Part shown: piece by piece, positions 24,592-34,653 of the stretch
How the letters are laid out: each line of letters begins with the position of its first letter
Position numbering within the stretch: position 1 is the stretch's first letter
NCBI RefSeq assembly: GCF_013041805.1
Contig: NZ_JABDRI010000069.1
Coordinates: forward strand, 1-64,000
Source of the DNA: Lutibacter sp.
Lineage (GTDB): Bacteria; Bacteroidota; Bacteroidia; Flavobacteriales; Flavobacteriaceae
Length of the DNA: 64,000 nucleotides
Direction of reading: 5' to 3'
The notes under the pieces: model-generated
What the model was told of the DNA's origin: nothing
The model's database searches: none
What the model saw: the letters and a program-made list of their open reading frames with translations, nothing else
Made by a program: the position numbers and the translations under genes

Positions 24592-27500
24592 ATGACTACT
24601 ATGAAACCAACGTATCAAGAATTAGAAAAAGAATTAAAAACATTAAAGAGACATAAGGAATCTCATTCCTTTGAAGAACTTGTCCTCTTATATGAAAATA
24701 TAAAAGATGGATTTGTTATTTTAAATAAAAATTGGGAGTATACTTTTTTAAATAAAAGCGCCGAAGAAATGTTTGGTGTTCAACAAAAAGATGTTTTAGG
24801 AAAAAAAATGGAGTCTGTATTTCCTGATGTTATTGATAAACCGTTTTATAAATATTTCAGTAAAGTTTTTGAAACAAAAACACCAATTACATTTGAAGAT
24901 TATTTTGAACCTTTAAATAAATGGTTTGAAAACAAAACAATACCGTTTAAAGAAGGTTTGGCAATTTTTTTTCATGACATTACAGCTCAAAAAATTTCAG
25001 AAGCAAATTTAATTACAACCGTTAATATTTTAGAAAGAAGTTCCTCGGTTGCTTTTCTGTGGAAAGCTGAAGAATATTGGCCCGTGGATTATGTATCAAA
25101 AAATGTAGAACTACTTTTTGAGTATACTGCTGAAGACTTTTTATCCAATAAAATTACTTATAAAGAATTAATTCATCCAGATCATATAAATGAAGTAACA
25201 CAAGAGCTTGAGAAATATAGTTTAAATAAAGCAACTTCATTTATTCATAAACCCTACAAAATTATAACTAAATCGGGAAAAATAAAGTGGGTTAAAGATG
25301 AAACCCGAATTGTAAGAAATAAGAGTGGAGATATAACACACTACGAAGGTATTTTGGTTGATATTTCGAAAAACGTTCATATAGAACAAGAGTTGTTGAA
25401 ATTAGATGTAGCCATACAAAACAGCTTACATGAAGTGTATATTTTTGATGCTCAAAATTTACAATATACATACGCAAATAGCGCCGCTCTAAAAAGTTTA
25501 GGATATACTTTAAATGAGTTATTAAAAATGTCACCTGTAGATGTTGCTCCAGATTTCACCAAAGAAAAGGCCCGTGCAAAGTTAGCTCCATTAAAAAATG
25601 GAAAAGTTGAAAGTATACATTTTGAAACACATAGAGAACGTAAAAACAAAACTATCTATCCTGTTGAAGTTCATCTTAGTAAATTTGTTTTAAATGGTAA
25701 AGAACAATTTTTAGCAATTATTAATGATATTACGGAGCGAAAACAAATTGAAAATAGCTTAATTGAAAGCGAAAATAAATTTAAGGCATACACCAACCAG
25801 TCCACTGAAGGTTTAAGCGTAGCAGATTTGAAAGGAAATTACACCTTTGTAAATCCAGCATTTTGTAAATTAGTTGGATATTCTGAGAAAGAATTGCTTC
25901 AAATGACTGTTTTTGATGTAACTGCTGATAAAAAGGATACTAATACCTTTAAGAGATCCATTTCAACAAATGAAGAAGAGTCTGTAATTGTTGAACTCAT
26001 TCATAAAAATGGAACTACATTTATAGCTGAGATTATTGGCAAAAATATAATTATTAATGGTAAAAAAAGAGTTCTTGGAATTGTTAGAGATATTACAAAA
26101 CGAATCGCCCAAGAACAACAATTAGTAGAGAGTAAATTTTTATTAAGTGAGGCACAAAAAATAGCAAAAATAGGTTCATACGCGTTAGATATTGAAACAG
26201 GTTTTTGGACTAGTTCATCAGTGTTAAATGCACTTTTTGGTATTGATAAAGAGTATAAAAAAGATATTGGAGGTTGGTTGGCAATTGTTCATCCTAAAGA
26301 TCGATTACAATTACAAGAGTATTTATTTAAAAATATTGTTGAAGATCATCAGTTTTTTGATAGAGAATATAGAATTAAACGATTAAACGATGGCGAAGAA
26401 CGTTACGTTCATGGACTAGGAAAATTAGAATTTAGGAATGGAAAACTAATTAGAATGATTGGTACGATTCAAGACATTACCGATCAGAAAAAATCAGCAC
26501 TAGCGTTGGCTAGAATTAGAAACGAAGTTAAAGCGAGTGAAAAGAAATTTAGACAACTTTATGAGAAATCTGGAGATGCCATTATGATTGGAAAAAATGG
26601 TAAATTTATTGATGTGAATGATGCTGCAGTTAACATGTTTGGATACAAATCTAAAAAACAATTTTTAGCAGTACACCCTAAAAAATTATCACCAAAATTT
26701 CAACCAAATGGTCTTCTCTCTTATGAAAATTCTAAAGAGTTAATAACTATTGCACAAGAAAAAGGTACACATAGATTTGAGTGGACTTTTCTTAGAAAAA
26801 ATGGAAAAAAATTCCCTGCTGAAATTTTACTAACTTCAATTTCAAATAAACCAAATAATAAAGTTGTTCACGGTGTTTTAAGAGACATTACAGAACGTAA
26901 AATAATAGAAACTCAATTAATAGAATCTAAAAAGAAAGCAGAAGAAAGCAATAGACTAAAAACGGAGTTTATTAATAATATGTCTCATGAAATTAGAACA
27001 CCAATGAATGGTATATTAGGTTTTTCAGAGTTTTTAGCCGATTCAAATATATCAGACGAAAAAAGATTAAATTTTGTAAAAATTATTCAAAATAGTGGGC
27101 ATCAATTGTTAAAAATTATTGATGATATTTTAGAAATTTCAAAACTAGAGACCAAACAAATAAAGATTTTTGAAGAACCATTTAATTTAAATGATTTACT
27201 GTTTGAATTATTTTCAATTTTTGACGGTAAAGCTAAAGAAAATAATACACCGTTATATCTTGAAAAAGGCTTGTCAAATAATAAAAGCATTATAAAATCA
27301 GATAAATCTAAATTGTATAAAATTGTAAGTAATTTATTAGAAAATGCATTAAAATTTACAAATGTTGGGCATATTGAATTTGGCTATAAATTAAGACAAG
27401 AAAATAAACAAGATCTACTTGAAATATATGTAAAAGATACAGGAAGAGGAATAAAAAAAGAAGATCAACAAGTAATTTTTGAACGTTTTGTTCAATCTGA

Positions 27501-28059
27501 AAAAGACTCTGCTAATAAAATAGAAGGATTAGGACTTGGTTTATCTATTGCAAAGGAAAATACCGAGTTATTAGGTGGAACTATTACCTTAGAGTCTGCG
27601 AAAGGAAAAGGCACCACATTTTTTGTAAGGATACCGTATAACCCGGTAGTTGATATTGAGGATACTGTGGAGCAGTTAGCAGACAAATTAAACATTTTAA
27701 TTGTTGAAGATGAAGAGGTAAATTATTTATACTTGACTACTTTAATTGAAGTTGTTTTAAAAATAAATTGCACAATTTCACATGCGAAGAATGGTGTAGA
27801 GGCGATACATTTTTGTGAAAACAATCCAAAAATTGATTTAATTTTAATGGATTTAAAAATGCCCGTAATGGATGGTTTTATTGCTACTAAGAAAATAAAA
27901 GAGGTTAATTCAACAATTCCAATTTTAGCACAAACAGCTTATTCAACTAAAATAGAAAAAGAAAAAGCAATGCAAGCCGGATGTGATGATTTTATATCAA
28001 AACCAATTACCAAAGAAGTGCTTTTGGACAAATTAAAAACCTTGATACCAAATTTATGA
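24592..28059 (+). CDS. Hybrid histidine kinase with six PAS domains (kinase 1 of a tandem pair)
   Basis: Soluble-looking sensor kinase of 1155 aa with no membrane segment, so it probably senses a cytoplasmic signal. After a short coiled coil (about residues 5-25) come about six PAS/PAC units (roughly 35-135, 150-270, 275-390, 395-510, 515-635, 650-775), each ending in an xDITxxK-type linker. HisKA has NNMSHEIRTPMNGILGF with the phospho-accepting His799. The HATPase has NLLENALKFTN (N box), DTGRGIKKED (G1) and GLGLGLSIAKENTELLGG (G2). A C-terminal receiver (about 1035-1155) has VEDEE, Asp1087 in LMDLKMP and lysine in SKPI. Its TGA stop overlaps the ATG of kinase 2 (ATGA). No output response regulator or DNA-binding partner is adjacent. 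Confidence 0.93.
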   Translation: MTTMKPTYQELEKELKTLKRHKESHSFEELVLLYENIKDGFVILNKNWEYTFLNKSAEEMFGVQQKDVLGKKMESVFPDVIDKPFYKYFSKVFETKTPITFEDYFEPLNKWFENKTIPFKEGLAIFFHDITAQKISEANLITTVNILERSSSVAFLWKAEEYWPVDYVSKNVELLFEYTAEDFLSNKITYKELIHPDHINEVTQELEKYSLNKATSFIHKPYKIITKSGKIKWVKDETRIVRNKSGDITHYEGILVDISKNVHIEQELLKLDVAIQNSLHEVYIFDAQNLQYTYANSAALKSLGYTLNELLKMSPVDVAPDFTKEKARAKLAPLKNGKVESIHFETHRERKNKTIYPVEVHLSKFVLNGKEQFLAIINDITERKQIENSLIESENKFKAYTNQSTEGLSVADLKGNYTFVNPAFCKLVGYSEKELLQMTVFDVTADKKDTNTFKRSISTNEEESVIVELIHKNGTTFIAEIIGKNIIINGKKRVLGIVRDITKRIAQEQQLVESKFLLSEAQKIAKIGSYALDIETGFWTSSSVLNALFGIDKEYKKDIGGWLAIVHPKDRLQLQEYLFKNIVEDHQFFDREYRIKRLNDGEERYVHGLGKLEFRNGKLIRMIGTIQDITDQKKSALALARIRNEVKASEKKFRQLYEKSGDAIMIGKNGKFIDVNDAAVNMFGYKSKKQFLAVHPKKLSPKFQPNGLLSYENSKELITIAQEKGTHRFEWTFLRKNGKKFPAEILLTSISNKPNNKVVHGVLRDITERKIIETQLIESKKKAEESNRLKTEFINNMSHEIRTPMNGILGFSEFLADSNISDEKRLNFVKIIQNSGHQLLKIIDDILEISKLETKQIKIFEEPFNLNDLLFELFSIFDGKAKENNTPLYLEKGLSNNKSIIKSDKSKLYKIVSNLLENALKFTNVGHIEFGYKLRQENKQDLLEIYVKDTGRGIKKEDQQVIFERFVQSEKDSANKIEGLGLGLSIAKENTELLGGTITLESAKGKGTTFFVRIPYNPVVDIEDTVEQLADKLNILIVEDEEVNYLYLTTLIEVVLKINCTISHAKNGVEAIHFCENNPKIDLILMDLKMPVMDGFIATKKIKEVNSTIPILAQTAYSTKIEKEKAMQAGCDDFISKPITKEVLLDKLKTLIPNL

Positions 28060-31000
28060 AAAATACTGAACTATTAATCAAAGAAACCTTAGCCTTTATT
28101 GAAAAAAATAGCAAGAAAGATAATAGTGGTAAATTTCTTAAAAAAACAGCCTCCTATATAGCTGAATTATTTGATATCAGTCATGTATTAATTAATAAAT
28201 ACTCACAAAAAAAACCTACAATAATAGAATCAGTTGTTTTTCATGGAAAAGACGGCTTTTTACCTAATATATCCTACAAAATAAAAAATACACCTTGTGA
28301 ACACGTGGTAAATAACAAAATAGCTGTATTTCCAAATAATTTACAAATAGTATTTCCTAAAGACAAGAGCCTAAAAAAAATGAATGCTCAAAGTTATATT
28401 GGTGTTCCTTTATGGAGCTCTTCTGGTACACCAATAGGCTTAATTTCTATAATAGATGATAAACCAATTATTAATACAACACCTATTGAAATTATACTTC
28501 AAATTATTGCAATTAAAATAGCTCAAGAACTTGAAAAAGAGATTTCAAAAAATAAGATTGAACGTAAAAGTAAGGAATTGAAGCGCATTGAAGCTTTAAA
28601 CAAAGTAAACGAAGAAAAATTTTCTAAAGCCTTTTACAATCATACAGTAGCAATGGAAATTGCAGATGTTGAAACAGGAAAACGAATTGATGCAAATGAA
28701 AGTTATCTTCAACTTTTTGAAGTTTCAAAAGAAGAATTTTTAAAAGGAACAATTTATAATAATGCTCAAATTTTAAATAAAGAAAATATAGAGCCAAATA
28801 ACATAAAGTTAATAAAAGAAGGTTATTTTAAAAATGCACTATTTAATATACTCTCAAAAAATGGAACAATTAAAAACTTATTGGTAAGTGGAACAAAATT
28901 AAATATTAAGCCTCATAATTTAGCTATTTTATCATTTTTAGATATAACCCAACAAAAAAAATCTGAAGAAAATTTAGAAAACTTGGCTAATTTAACTTTT
29001 GAAGGAATTTTAATATATAAAAAAGGAATTGTAATTGAAACCAACCATTCATTTTTAAAAATGTTTGGTTACAAAAAGGAAGAATTACTAGAAAAAAATA
29101 TACTTGAGCTAATTTTTGACAAAAAATACCATGAGATTATTCGCAAGAAAATTATTGACAAACATGTTCAACCTTATGAATTAGAAGGGATTAAAAAAGA
29201 TGGAACCGTATTTCCAATAGAAATTGAAGCTAGAAATATTGAGTCTGAAAATAATAAAGTTAGAGTAGTAGCTTTTAGAGATTTAACAGAACGAAATAAA
29301 TATATTGAGGATGCAAAAAAATTAACAACAGCTATAGAGCAAAGTTCAAATACCATTGTAATTACAGATATTCATGGAACTATTGAATATGTAAATCCTA
29401 AATTTACAGACCTTACAGGATATAGCTATGAAGAAGCAATAGGTAAAAATCCTAGCGTTTTAAAATCAGACTATCATACGAAAGAATTTTACTCAGAAAT
29501 TTGGGAAACTATTTCTAGTGGAGAAAGTTGGAGTGGTGAATTTCAAAATAAAACAAAAAATGGAACAATCTTTTGGGAACAATCTACAATTACCCCTATA
29601 AAAAATAATGCAGGAAAAATTACTAACTATCTTGCAGTTAAGGAAGATATCACAGCAAAAAAAAATTCACAACAAAATTTAGATGTAGCATTTAATTTTT
29701 TAAAAGAAAATGAAGATTATTTATCAACAATTTTAAAATCAATGAATGAAGGTTTTTGGGCTGTAGATGAAAATAATATTACTACAGAAGTTAACCCAGA
29801 AATGTGTAAAATATTAGGGTGTAAGGAAGATGATATTGTTGGGGTTTCAGTGTATAATTTTTTAGATGTTGAAAACACGAAAATTCTGAAAGAGCAGGAT
29901 GCAAAAAAAGATAAGAATTTAACATCACAATACGAGATTGCATTTAAGAATAGTGAAGGTATAAACATACCTTGTTTGTTAAATACAACACCAATTTTTA
30001 ACAGTAAGGGTGAAATCAAAGGTTCTTTCGCAATGATTTCAGATATATCCTCTCTAAAACATGCATATGAAGTTACCGAAAATCAAAACCAAGAATTACT
30101 AAAGTTAAGTAAAGAACTAGCTGATAATAATAATCTACTTCTACATAGTAACAAACGTTTTAAAAATTTATTTGAACATAGTCCAGCTTCAATTTGGGAG
30201 CAAGATTACTCTGAAGTTATAAAATTGTTGAATCAAAAGAAAACACAAGTAGCAGATATAGAATTATATATTAATAAAAATCCAAGTTTCTTAAAAGAGT
30301 GTATTTCTAAAATTAATATTTTGAGCGTAAATCAAGTAACCAAAGAATTATTTGGTGTAAAAAGTGTACAAGAACTTAAAAAACACTTATTAAATAATAA
30401 TTCAAAAATAGCTTTAAAGGGGCTTGAATACGAAATAGTTTCCATAGCTAAAGGTGAAAAAGAATTTGAATATATTACTGAATTAAATAAAAAAAATGGA
30501 GAAGTTATTAATGCAATTGTAAATTCAGCCATAATTGATGAAGAAGGAAAAGCTATTGCTTCTGTAGTAGATATTAGTGCATTAAAAAAAGCCGAAATAG
30601 AATTAAAAGCCAGCGAACAAAAGTTTAGAGAATTATTTGAAAAATCGGGAGATGCAATTTTAATAATTAATAATGACATTTTTGTTGATTGTAATAGTGC
30701 AGCTGTTTCATTATTAGATTATCAGTCTAAAGAAGATTTTTTACATCAACATCCTGCGACATTATCACCAAAACTTCAACCAGACGGGGAAGAGTCATTC
30801 CAAAAAGCAGAAAAAATGATTTCTCTTGCTTTAAAAAATGGGACACACCGTTTTGAATGGGTACATTTAAAAAATAATGGAGATGAAATACCTGTTGAAG
30901 TGCTATTAACTGCCGTTTCAAATACTAACAATAATAAAGTAATTCACAGTGTTTGGAGAGATATTACAAAAAGAAAAAAAGTATTAAAAGATCTTACTGT

Positions 31001-32126
31001 TGCAAAAGAACAAGCTGAAGAAAGTGATCGCTTAAAAACAGAGTTTTTGAATAATATGTCTCATGAAATTAGAACACCTATGAATGGTATTTTAGGGTTT
31101 TCACAAATGCTAGATAATCCAGAATTAGATACGCAGAAAAGATCTAATTTTGTAAATATTATTCAAAACAGTGGAAAACAATTACTTCATGTAATTGATG
31201 ATATTTTAGAGATTTCAAGTTTAGGAACGAACCAAGTAAAAGTGATAGAAGAAGAAGTTTGTTTGAATGATTTACTATTAGATTTGTTTTCAATTTTTGA
31301 TATAAAAGCGAAAGAAAATAAAACACCACTATACCTTAAAAAAGAACTTTCAGATGATGATAGTATTATTTTAACTGATAATACTAAACTCAACAAAATA
31401 ATTAGTAATCTACTAGAAAATGCTTTAAAATTTACTAATAACGGGTATATTGAATTTGGATATTCCATACTAAATACTACAAAAACACCTCAATTAGAAC
31501 TCTATGTAAAAGACACTGGAATTGGAATAAAACCCGAAAAACAACAATTAATTTTTGAACGTTTTCAACAAGCCGAAAAAGATTTGATTCATAATGTAGG
31601 TGGTTTAGGCTTAGGGTTATCAATTGCAAAAGAAAATACAGAGTTGTTGGGTGGAAAAATTTCTGTACAATCAGATATTATGAAAGGTGCAACGTTCTTT
31701 ATTACCATTCCTTTTAAACCTCTACATAAAATAAGTAATACCCAAACTAAAAGTTACAAATACACTATTTTAATTGCAGAAGATGAAGAGATAAATTATA
31801 TGTTTATTGAAACAATTTTAAGGGATACAATGAAATTAAATTGTGATATTATACACGCAAAGAATGGACAAGAAGCAATTGATATTTGTAAAAATAATAC
31901 AGCTATTGATATGGTTTTGATGGACTTAAAAATGCCTAAATTAAATGGATTTATAGCGACTAAGCAAATTCGAAAATTTAATACGAATGTACCAATAATT
32001 GCTCAAACGGCTTATTCATCTGAGAGTGATAGAGAAGAAGCACTTGAAATGGGTTGCAACGATTTTATTTCAAAACCAATTAAAAAAGACGAGTTCGTAA
32101 GCATGATTGATGATTTTTTAAAATAA
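28056..32126 (+). CDS. Hybrid histidine kinase with GAF and multiple PAS domains (kinase 2 of a tandem pair)
   Basis: Soluble hybrid sensor kinase of 1356 aa, translated from an ATG that overlaps the stop of kinase 1 by 4 bp. An N-terminal GAF domain (about residues 15-170; CEHVVNNK and SYIGVPLWSSSGTPIGLISI are typical) is followed by PAS/PAC units at about 195-310, 310-425, 425-545, 555-675, 690-850 (diverged) and 855-985. HisKA contains MSHEIRTPMNG with His1003, the HATPase domain spans about 1075-1225, and the receiver has AEDEE, Asp1290 and SKPI. From the last PAS onward it is clearly homologous to kinase 1, which indicates tandem duplication with swapping of the sensory part. The signal and targets are unknown. 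Confidence 0.93.
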   Translation: MKNTELLIKETLAFIEKNSKKDNSGKFLKKTASYIAELFDISHVLINKYSQKKPTIIESVVFHGKDGFLPNISYKIKNTPCEHVVNNKIAVFPNNLQIVFPKDKSLKKMNAQSYIGVPLWSSSGTPIGLISIIDDKPIINTTPIEIILQIIAIKIAQELEKEISKNKIERKSKELKRIEALNKVNEEKFSKAFYNHTVAMEIADVETGKRIDANESYLQLFEVSKEEFLKGTIYNNAQILNKENIEPNNIKLIKEGYFKNALFNILSKNGTIKNLLVSGTKLNIKPHNLAILSFLDITQQKKSEENLENLANLTFEGILIYKKGIVIETNHSFLKMFGYKKEELLEKNILELIFDKKYHEIIRKKIIDKHVQPYELEGIKKDGTVFPIEIEARNIESENNKVRVVAFRDLTERNKYIEDAKKLTTAIEQSSNTIVITDIHGTIEYVNPKFTDLTGYSYEEAIGKNPSVLKSDYHTKEFYSEIWETISSGESWSGEFQNKTKNGTIFWEQSTITPIKNNAGKITNYLAVKEDITAKKNSQQNLDVAFNFLKENEDYLSTILKSMNEGFWAVDENNITTEVNPEMCKILGCKEDDIVGVSVYNFLDVENTKILKEQDAKKDKNLTSQYEIAFKNSEGINIPCLLNTTPIFNSKGEIKGSFAMISDISSLKHAYEVTENQNQELLKLSKELADNNNLLLHSNKRFKNLFEHSPASIWEQDYSEVIKLLNQKKTQVADIELYINKNPSFLKECISKINILSVNQVTKELFGVKSVQELKKHLLNNNSKIALKGLEYEIVSIAKGEKEFEYITELNKKNGEVINAIVNSAIIDEEGKAIASVVDISALKKAEIELKASEQKFRELFEKSGDAILIINNDIFVDCNSAAVSLLDYQSKEDFLHQHPATLSPKLQPDGEESFQKAEKMISLALKNGTHRFEWVHLKNNGDEIPVEVLLTAVSNTNNNKVIHSVWRDITKRKKVLKDLTVAKEQAEESDRLKTEFLNNMSHEIRTPMNGILGFSQMLDNPELDTQKRSNFVNIIQNSGKQLLHVIDDILEISSLGTNQVKVIEEEVCLNDLLLDLFSIFDIKAKENKTPLYLKKELSDDDSIILTDNTKLNKIISNLLENALKFTNNGYIEFGYSILNTTKTPQLELYVKDTGIGIKPEKQQLIFERFQQAEKDLIHNVGGLGLGLSIAKENTELLGGKISVQSDIMKGATFFITIPFKPLHKISNTQTKSYKYTILIAEDEEINYMFIETILRDTMKLNCDIIHAKNGQEAIDICKNNTAIDMVLMDLKMPKLNGFIATKQIRKFNTNVPIIAQTAYSSESDREEALEMGCNDFISKPIKKDEFVSMIDDFLK

Positions 32127-32205
32127 AAATGTATATTTATTGAAGCCTCTAATAAATATCAGGCATAATTTTTGATGTTATTGACAAAAAATTTGAACTT
32201 ATTTT

Positions 32206-33111
32206 ATGCCAAAATTCCATTCAAAACAATTAGTTACTGTAATTGTTATTATAGTTTTATTTATAATTAATACTCAAGCTCAAGAAAAGTTTTCTATTAG
32301 CAAAAATGATAGTTTATCATTATACGAAACATATATTTCAATAAATTCTAAGGATAATATTTTTCCAAGTAGCTACAAGAATGGCTTGTTATATTCGTCG
32401 GCTAATGAATCAAATTTTTATCGTCTTTTGTATTCAGATTTAAAGTCTAAGCCTATAAAAATAAAACTACCTAGGAAATATCAATCGGGAGCAGTAGCAA
32501 CCTTTCAAGATGAAATATATGTGACTGCAACTACTAAATATGTTGATTCTTTTGGCGTCTTTAATTTAGCTATTTATAAAGGAGTAATTGAGGATTTTAA
32601 GGTTAAAAATTTGAAGGTAGTACCAATTTGCAGTACTGATTACTCATATGAAGATCCTGCTATTTCAAAAGATGGGAACACAATGGTAGTTGTAACAAAT
32701 GAAAATGGACAATACCACCTATTAGAACTGAAACGAAATGATAATAATGAGTGGGAAAAAGGCGATATTATTTACATTACGCATCCTATTTTTAAAATTA
32801 TTAACCCAACAATGTATAATGAAAATACTATTTATTTTTCATCAAATATGCATATGGGAGAACTTAAAAGCTTAACCTATAAAAAAGTTGATGGAGAGAT
32901 TAAGGTGGTTAAAAAAGATTATAAAAGTGGACCTTTTAATATTTATAAAACAGTAAGAAAAAATGGTATGTGGCAATTACCCATAAAAGTAAATGAATTA
33001 AATTCAGAATTTGATGAGCTAGGCGTTATTTTTGAAACTGAAAAAACAGGTTTTCTTACCACTTATAGATTTAGTAATACAGATAATATTTACTATTTTG
33101 AATTAAAATAA
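32206..33111 (+). CDS. Exported beta-propeller-like protein (PD40-like), function unknown
   Basis: Secreted or periplasmic protein of 301 aa. The N-terminus MPKFHSKQLVTVIVIIVLFI ends near NTQAQ, a Sec signal peptide with a short charged start. The mature part is beta-rich with repeated blades: EDPAISKDGNTMVVVTNENG (about residues 158-177) and NPTMYNENTIYFSSNMHMG are PD40/WD40-like, as in proteins with the pattern found in peptidoglycan-associated propeller lipoproteins. No OmpA-like C-terminal domain is present. It lies 79 bp after the kinase pair on the same strand and could be a regulated or sensed partner, which is inference. Its end overlaps the convergent lactonase gene by 9 bp. Confidence 0.7.
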   Translation: MPKFHSKQLVTVIVIIVLFIINTQAQEKFSISKNDSLSLYETYISINSKDNIFPSSYKNGLLYSSANESNFYRLLYSDLKSKPIKIKLPRKYQSGAVATFQDEIYVTATTKYVDSFGVFNLAIYKGVIEDFKVKNLKVVPICSTDYSYEDPAISKDGNTMVVVTNENGQYHLLELKRNDNNEWEKGDIIYITHPIFKIINPTMYNENTIYFSSNMHMGELKSLTYKKVDGEIKVVKKDYKSGPFNIYKTVRKNGMWQLPIKVNELNSEFDELGVIFETEKTGFLTTYRFSNTDNIYYFELK

Positions 33112-34167
33112 TAAACAAACGGGTGTTGGAGTTTGTAAACTGTATTCATAGATTAACTTACCAGAATCACTAGCTATTTTAAAAACACTAATATTTTTAC
33201 TGTATTGATTGGCAACTAATAAAAATTGTCCGTTTGGAGATATTGTAAAATTACGCGGCCAATTACCCATTACAGGGCTATTTTGAATTTTTTCGAGTGT
33301 TCCATTTGTAGCATCTCTTTTAAAAACTACAATACTATTTTCACCTCTATTTGAACCATATAAATAGGTTTCATTTTCAGATAAATGAATATCAGCACCA
33401 GAACTTGACCCTATAAAATCATCAGCTAAAGTACTCGCATTTTGAATTTCGGTATAGTTTTTACCTGCACGTTTTAAAACAGTTACAGTTGAAGAATATT
33501 CATTAATGATATAAATAAATTTTTTGTTTCTAGAAATTTCAAAATGACGAGGGCCCGATGTTGGTTTCATAGAATAATTTTCTTTTAAGAAGTAGGAATC
33601 ATTCTTTTTAACATATTCTGATAAAAAATCTCTACCCAAATCGGCAACAAATAATTCATTATCTATAAATTGTGTTGAATGTGCGTGTGATTTTTGATTT
33701 GGTGTATTGTGATCTATAATTTGAAATGCAGGTTTTATGATGCCATTTTTTTCAATTTTGTGGATGGAAATAGTGCCACCTGTGTAGTTTGAAATTGCAA
33801 CATTTTCACCATTTAATTCAATATGGCAAGGATGAGCACCATTGGAGCTTACCGTATTTATAAACTGTAAGTTACCGTTTTCAGCCACTGAAAAAGCACT
33901 TACAAAACCACTATTTGTGTTATTGAAATTAGCAACTTCACCAACAGCATATATAAACTTTCTATTTTTAGAATAAGCTATATATGATGGGTTTTCAGTT
34001 TTTATAGCAAGTGTTTTGTGTGATAATTTACCAGTTTCTTGGTTAAAATTATAAAAATAAATTCCTTCACTATCTTCACCGGTATAGGTACCAACATAAA
34101 GTGGAATATTTTGAGCATTTAGCATTACACCGCAGAATATAAAAGTAAAAGCAAAGAGAAATTTCAT
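33103..34167 (-). CDS. Exported lactonase-family (6-phosphogluconolactonase-like) beta-propeller
   Basis: Seven-bladed propeller of the YbhE/PF10282 family, 354 aa. MKFLFAFTFIFCGVMLNAQ is a Sec signal peptide, so the protein is probably periplasmic, unlike cytoplasmic 6-phosphogluconolactonase. PLYVGTYTGEDSEGIYFYNF (about residues 22-41) is the typical start; NGAHPCHIELNGENVAISNYTGGTISIH (about 109-136) and SGPRHFEISRNKKFIYIINE (about 203-222) are conserved blade sequences, with histidines and arginine in the putative active cleft. The physiological lactone is unknown in exported members. It precedes a small conserved gene on the minus strand. Confidence 0.88.
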   Translation of the reverse strand: MKFLFAFTFIFCGVMLNAQNIPLYVGTYTGEDSEGIYFYNFNQETGKLSHKTLAIKTENPSYIAYSKNRKFIYAVGEVANFNNTNSGFVSAFSVAENGNLQFINTVSSNGAHPCHIELNGENVAISNYTGGTISIHKIEKNGIIKPAFQIIDHNTPNQKSHAHSTQFIDNELFVADLGRDFLSEYVKKNDSYFLKENYSMKPTSGPRHFEISRNKKFIYIINEYSSTVTVLKRAGKNYTEIQNASTLADDFIGSSSGADIHLSENETYLYGSNRGENSIVVFKRDATNGTLEKIQNSPVMGNWPRNFTISPNGQFLLVANQYSKNISVFKIASDSGKLIYEYSLQTPTPVCLLF

Positions 34168-34184
34168 AAAAAATTAAGGAATGT

Positions 34185-34586
34185 TTATTTTACTAAGATA
34201 CCGCGTTTATTTAATAAAGGAATGGTTCGCAAAGCACTTTCTTTTATACTTCCTTTTTCAAATAAGTATTTTTTATCGTATAGTTGGTTTCCTTCAAAAA
34301 AAGTAACATTAAAAAAGTTCGAAATATGAATAACTTCACCTTGTAACAATTCAATTTTAGCATAAGATTTCGCCGGAAGTTTATCAATTTTTTTACGCAT
34401 TAATGAAGTTTCAGCCATGGTGTCTTCGTCATAACCTTTAGAAACAATTAATACCATTTCTATAGCAACTTCTTTATTATTAATAATGTAAGCGTTCCAA
34501 TCGTCACATTGAAATTCTTTATTAAATTCTTTTACAACAGCAACAAAAACGTTTGTAACTTCAGGAATTAAGAGGTCTTTTTTCAT
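34185..34586 (-). CDS. Conserved small protein next to pheS, function unknown
   Basis: Cytoplasmic protein of 133 aa with no signal peptide or membrane helix, opening MKKDLLIPEVTNVFVAVVKE. It contains a central segment LIVSKGYDEDTMAETSLMRKKIDKLPAKSY (about residues 47-76, acidic then basic) and a beta-rich C-terminal half ending RTIPLLNKRGILVK. Proteins of this kind lie beside pheS in many flavobacteria and are sometimes mislabelled as a phenylalanyl-tRNA synthetase subunit from their location; that is recollection of the neighbourhood, not a domain match. It starts 67 bp after the pheS stop on the same strand and ends 17 bp before the lactonase gene. No known domain is visible. Confidence 0.75.
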   Translation of the reverse strand: MKKDLLIPEVTNVFVAVVKEFNKEFQCDDWNAYIINNKEVAIEMVLIVSKGYDEDTMAETSLMRKKIDKLPAKSYAKIELLQGEVIHISNFFNVTFFEGNQLYDKKYLFEKGSIKESALRTIPLLNKRGILVK

Positions 34587-34653
34587 TTAAAATTGAATAG
34601 AAAAAGGTATGCTAAATTTTCTTAAGTATTTTTTTAAAATAAGTTTACTAAAA

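Noticed and set aside
32132-32155. Hairpin ATATTTATT/AATAAATAT after the second kinase as a terminator
   Set aside because: The stem is entirely A/T and no T-run follows directly, so it is too weak to support.
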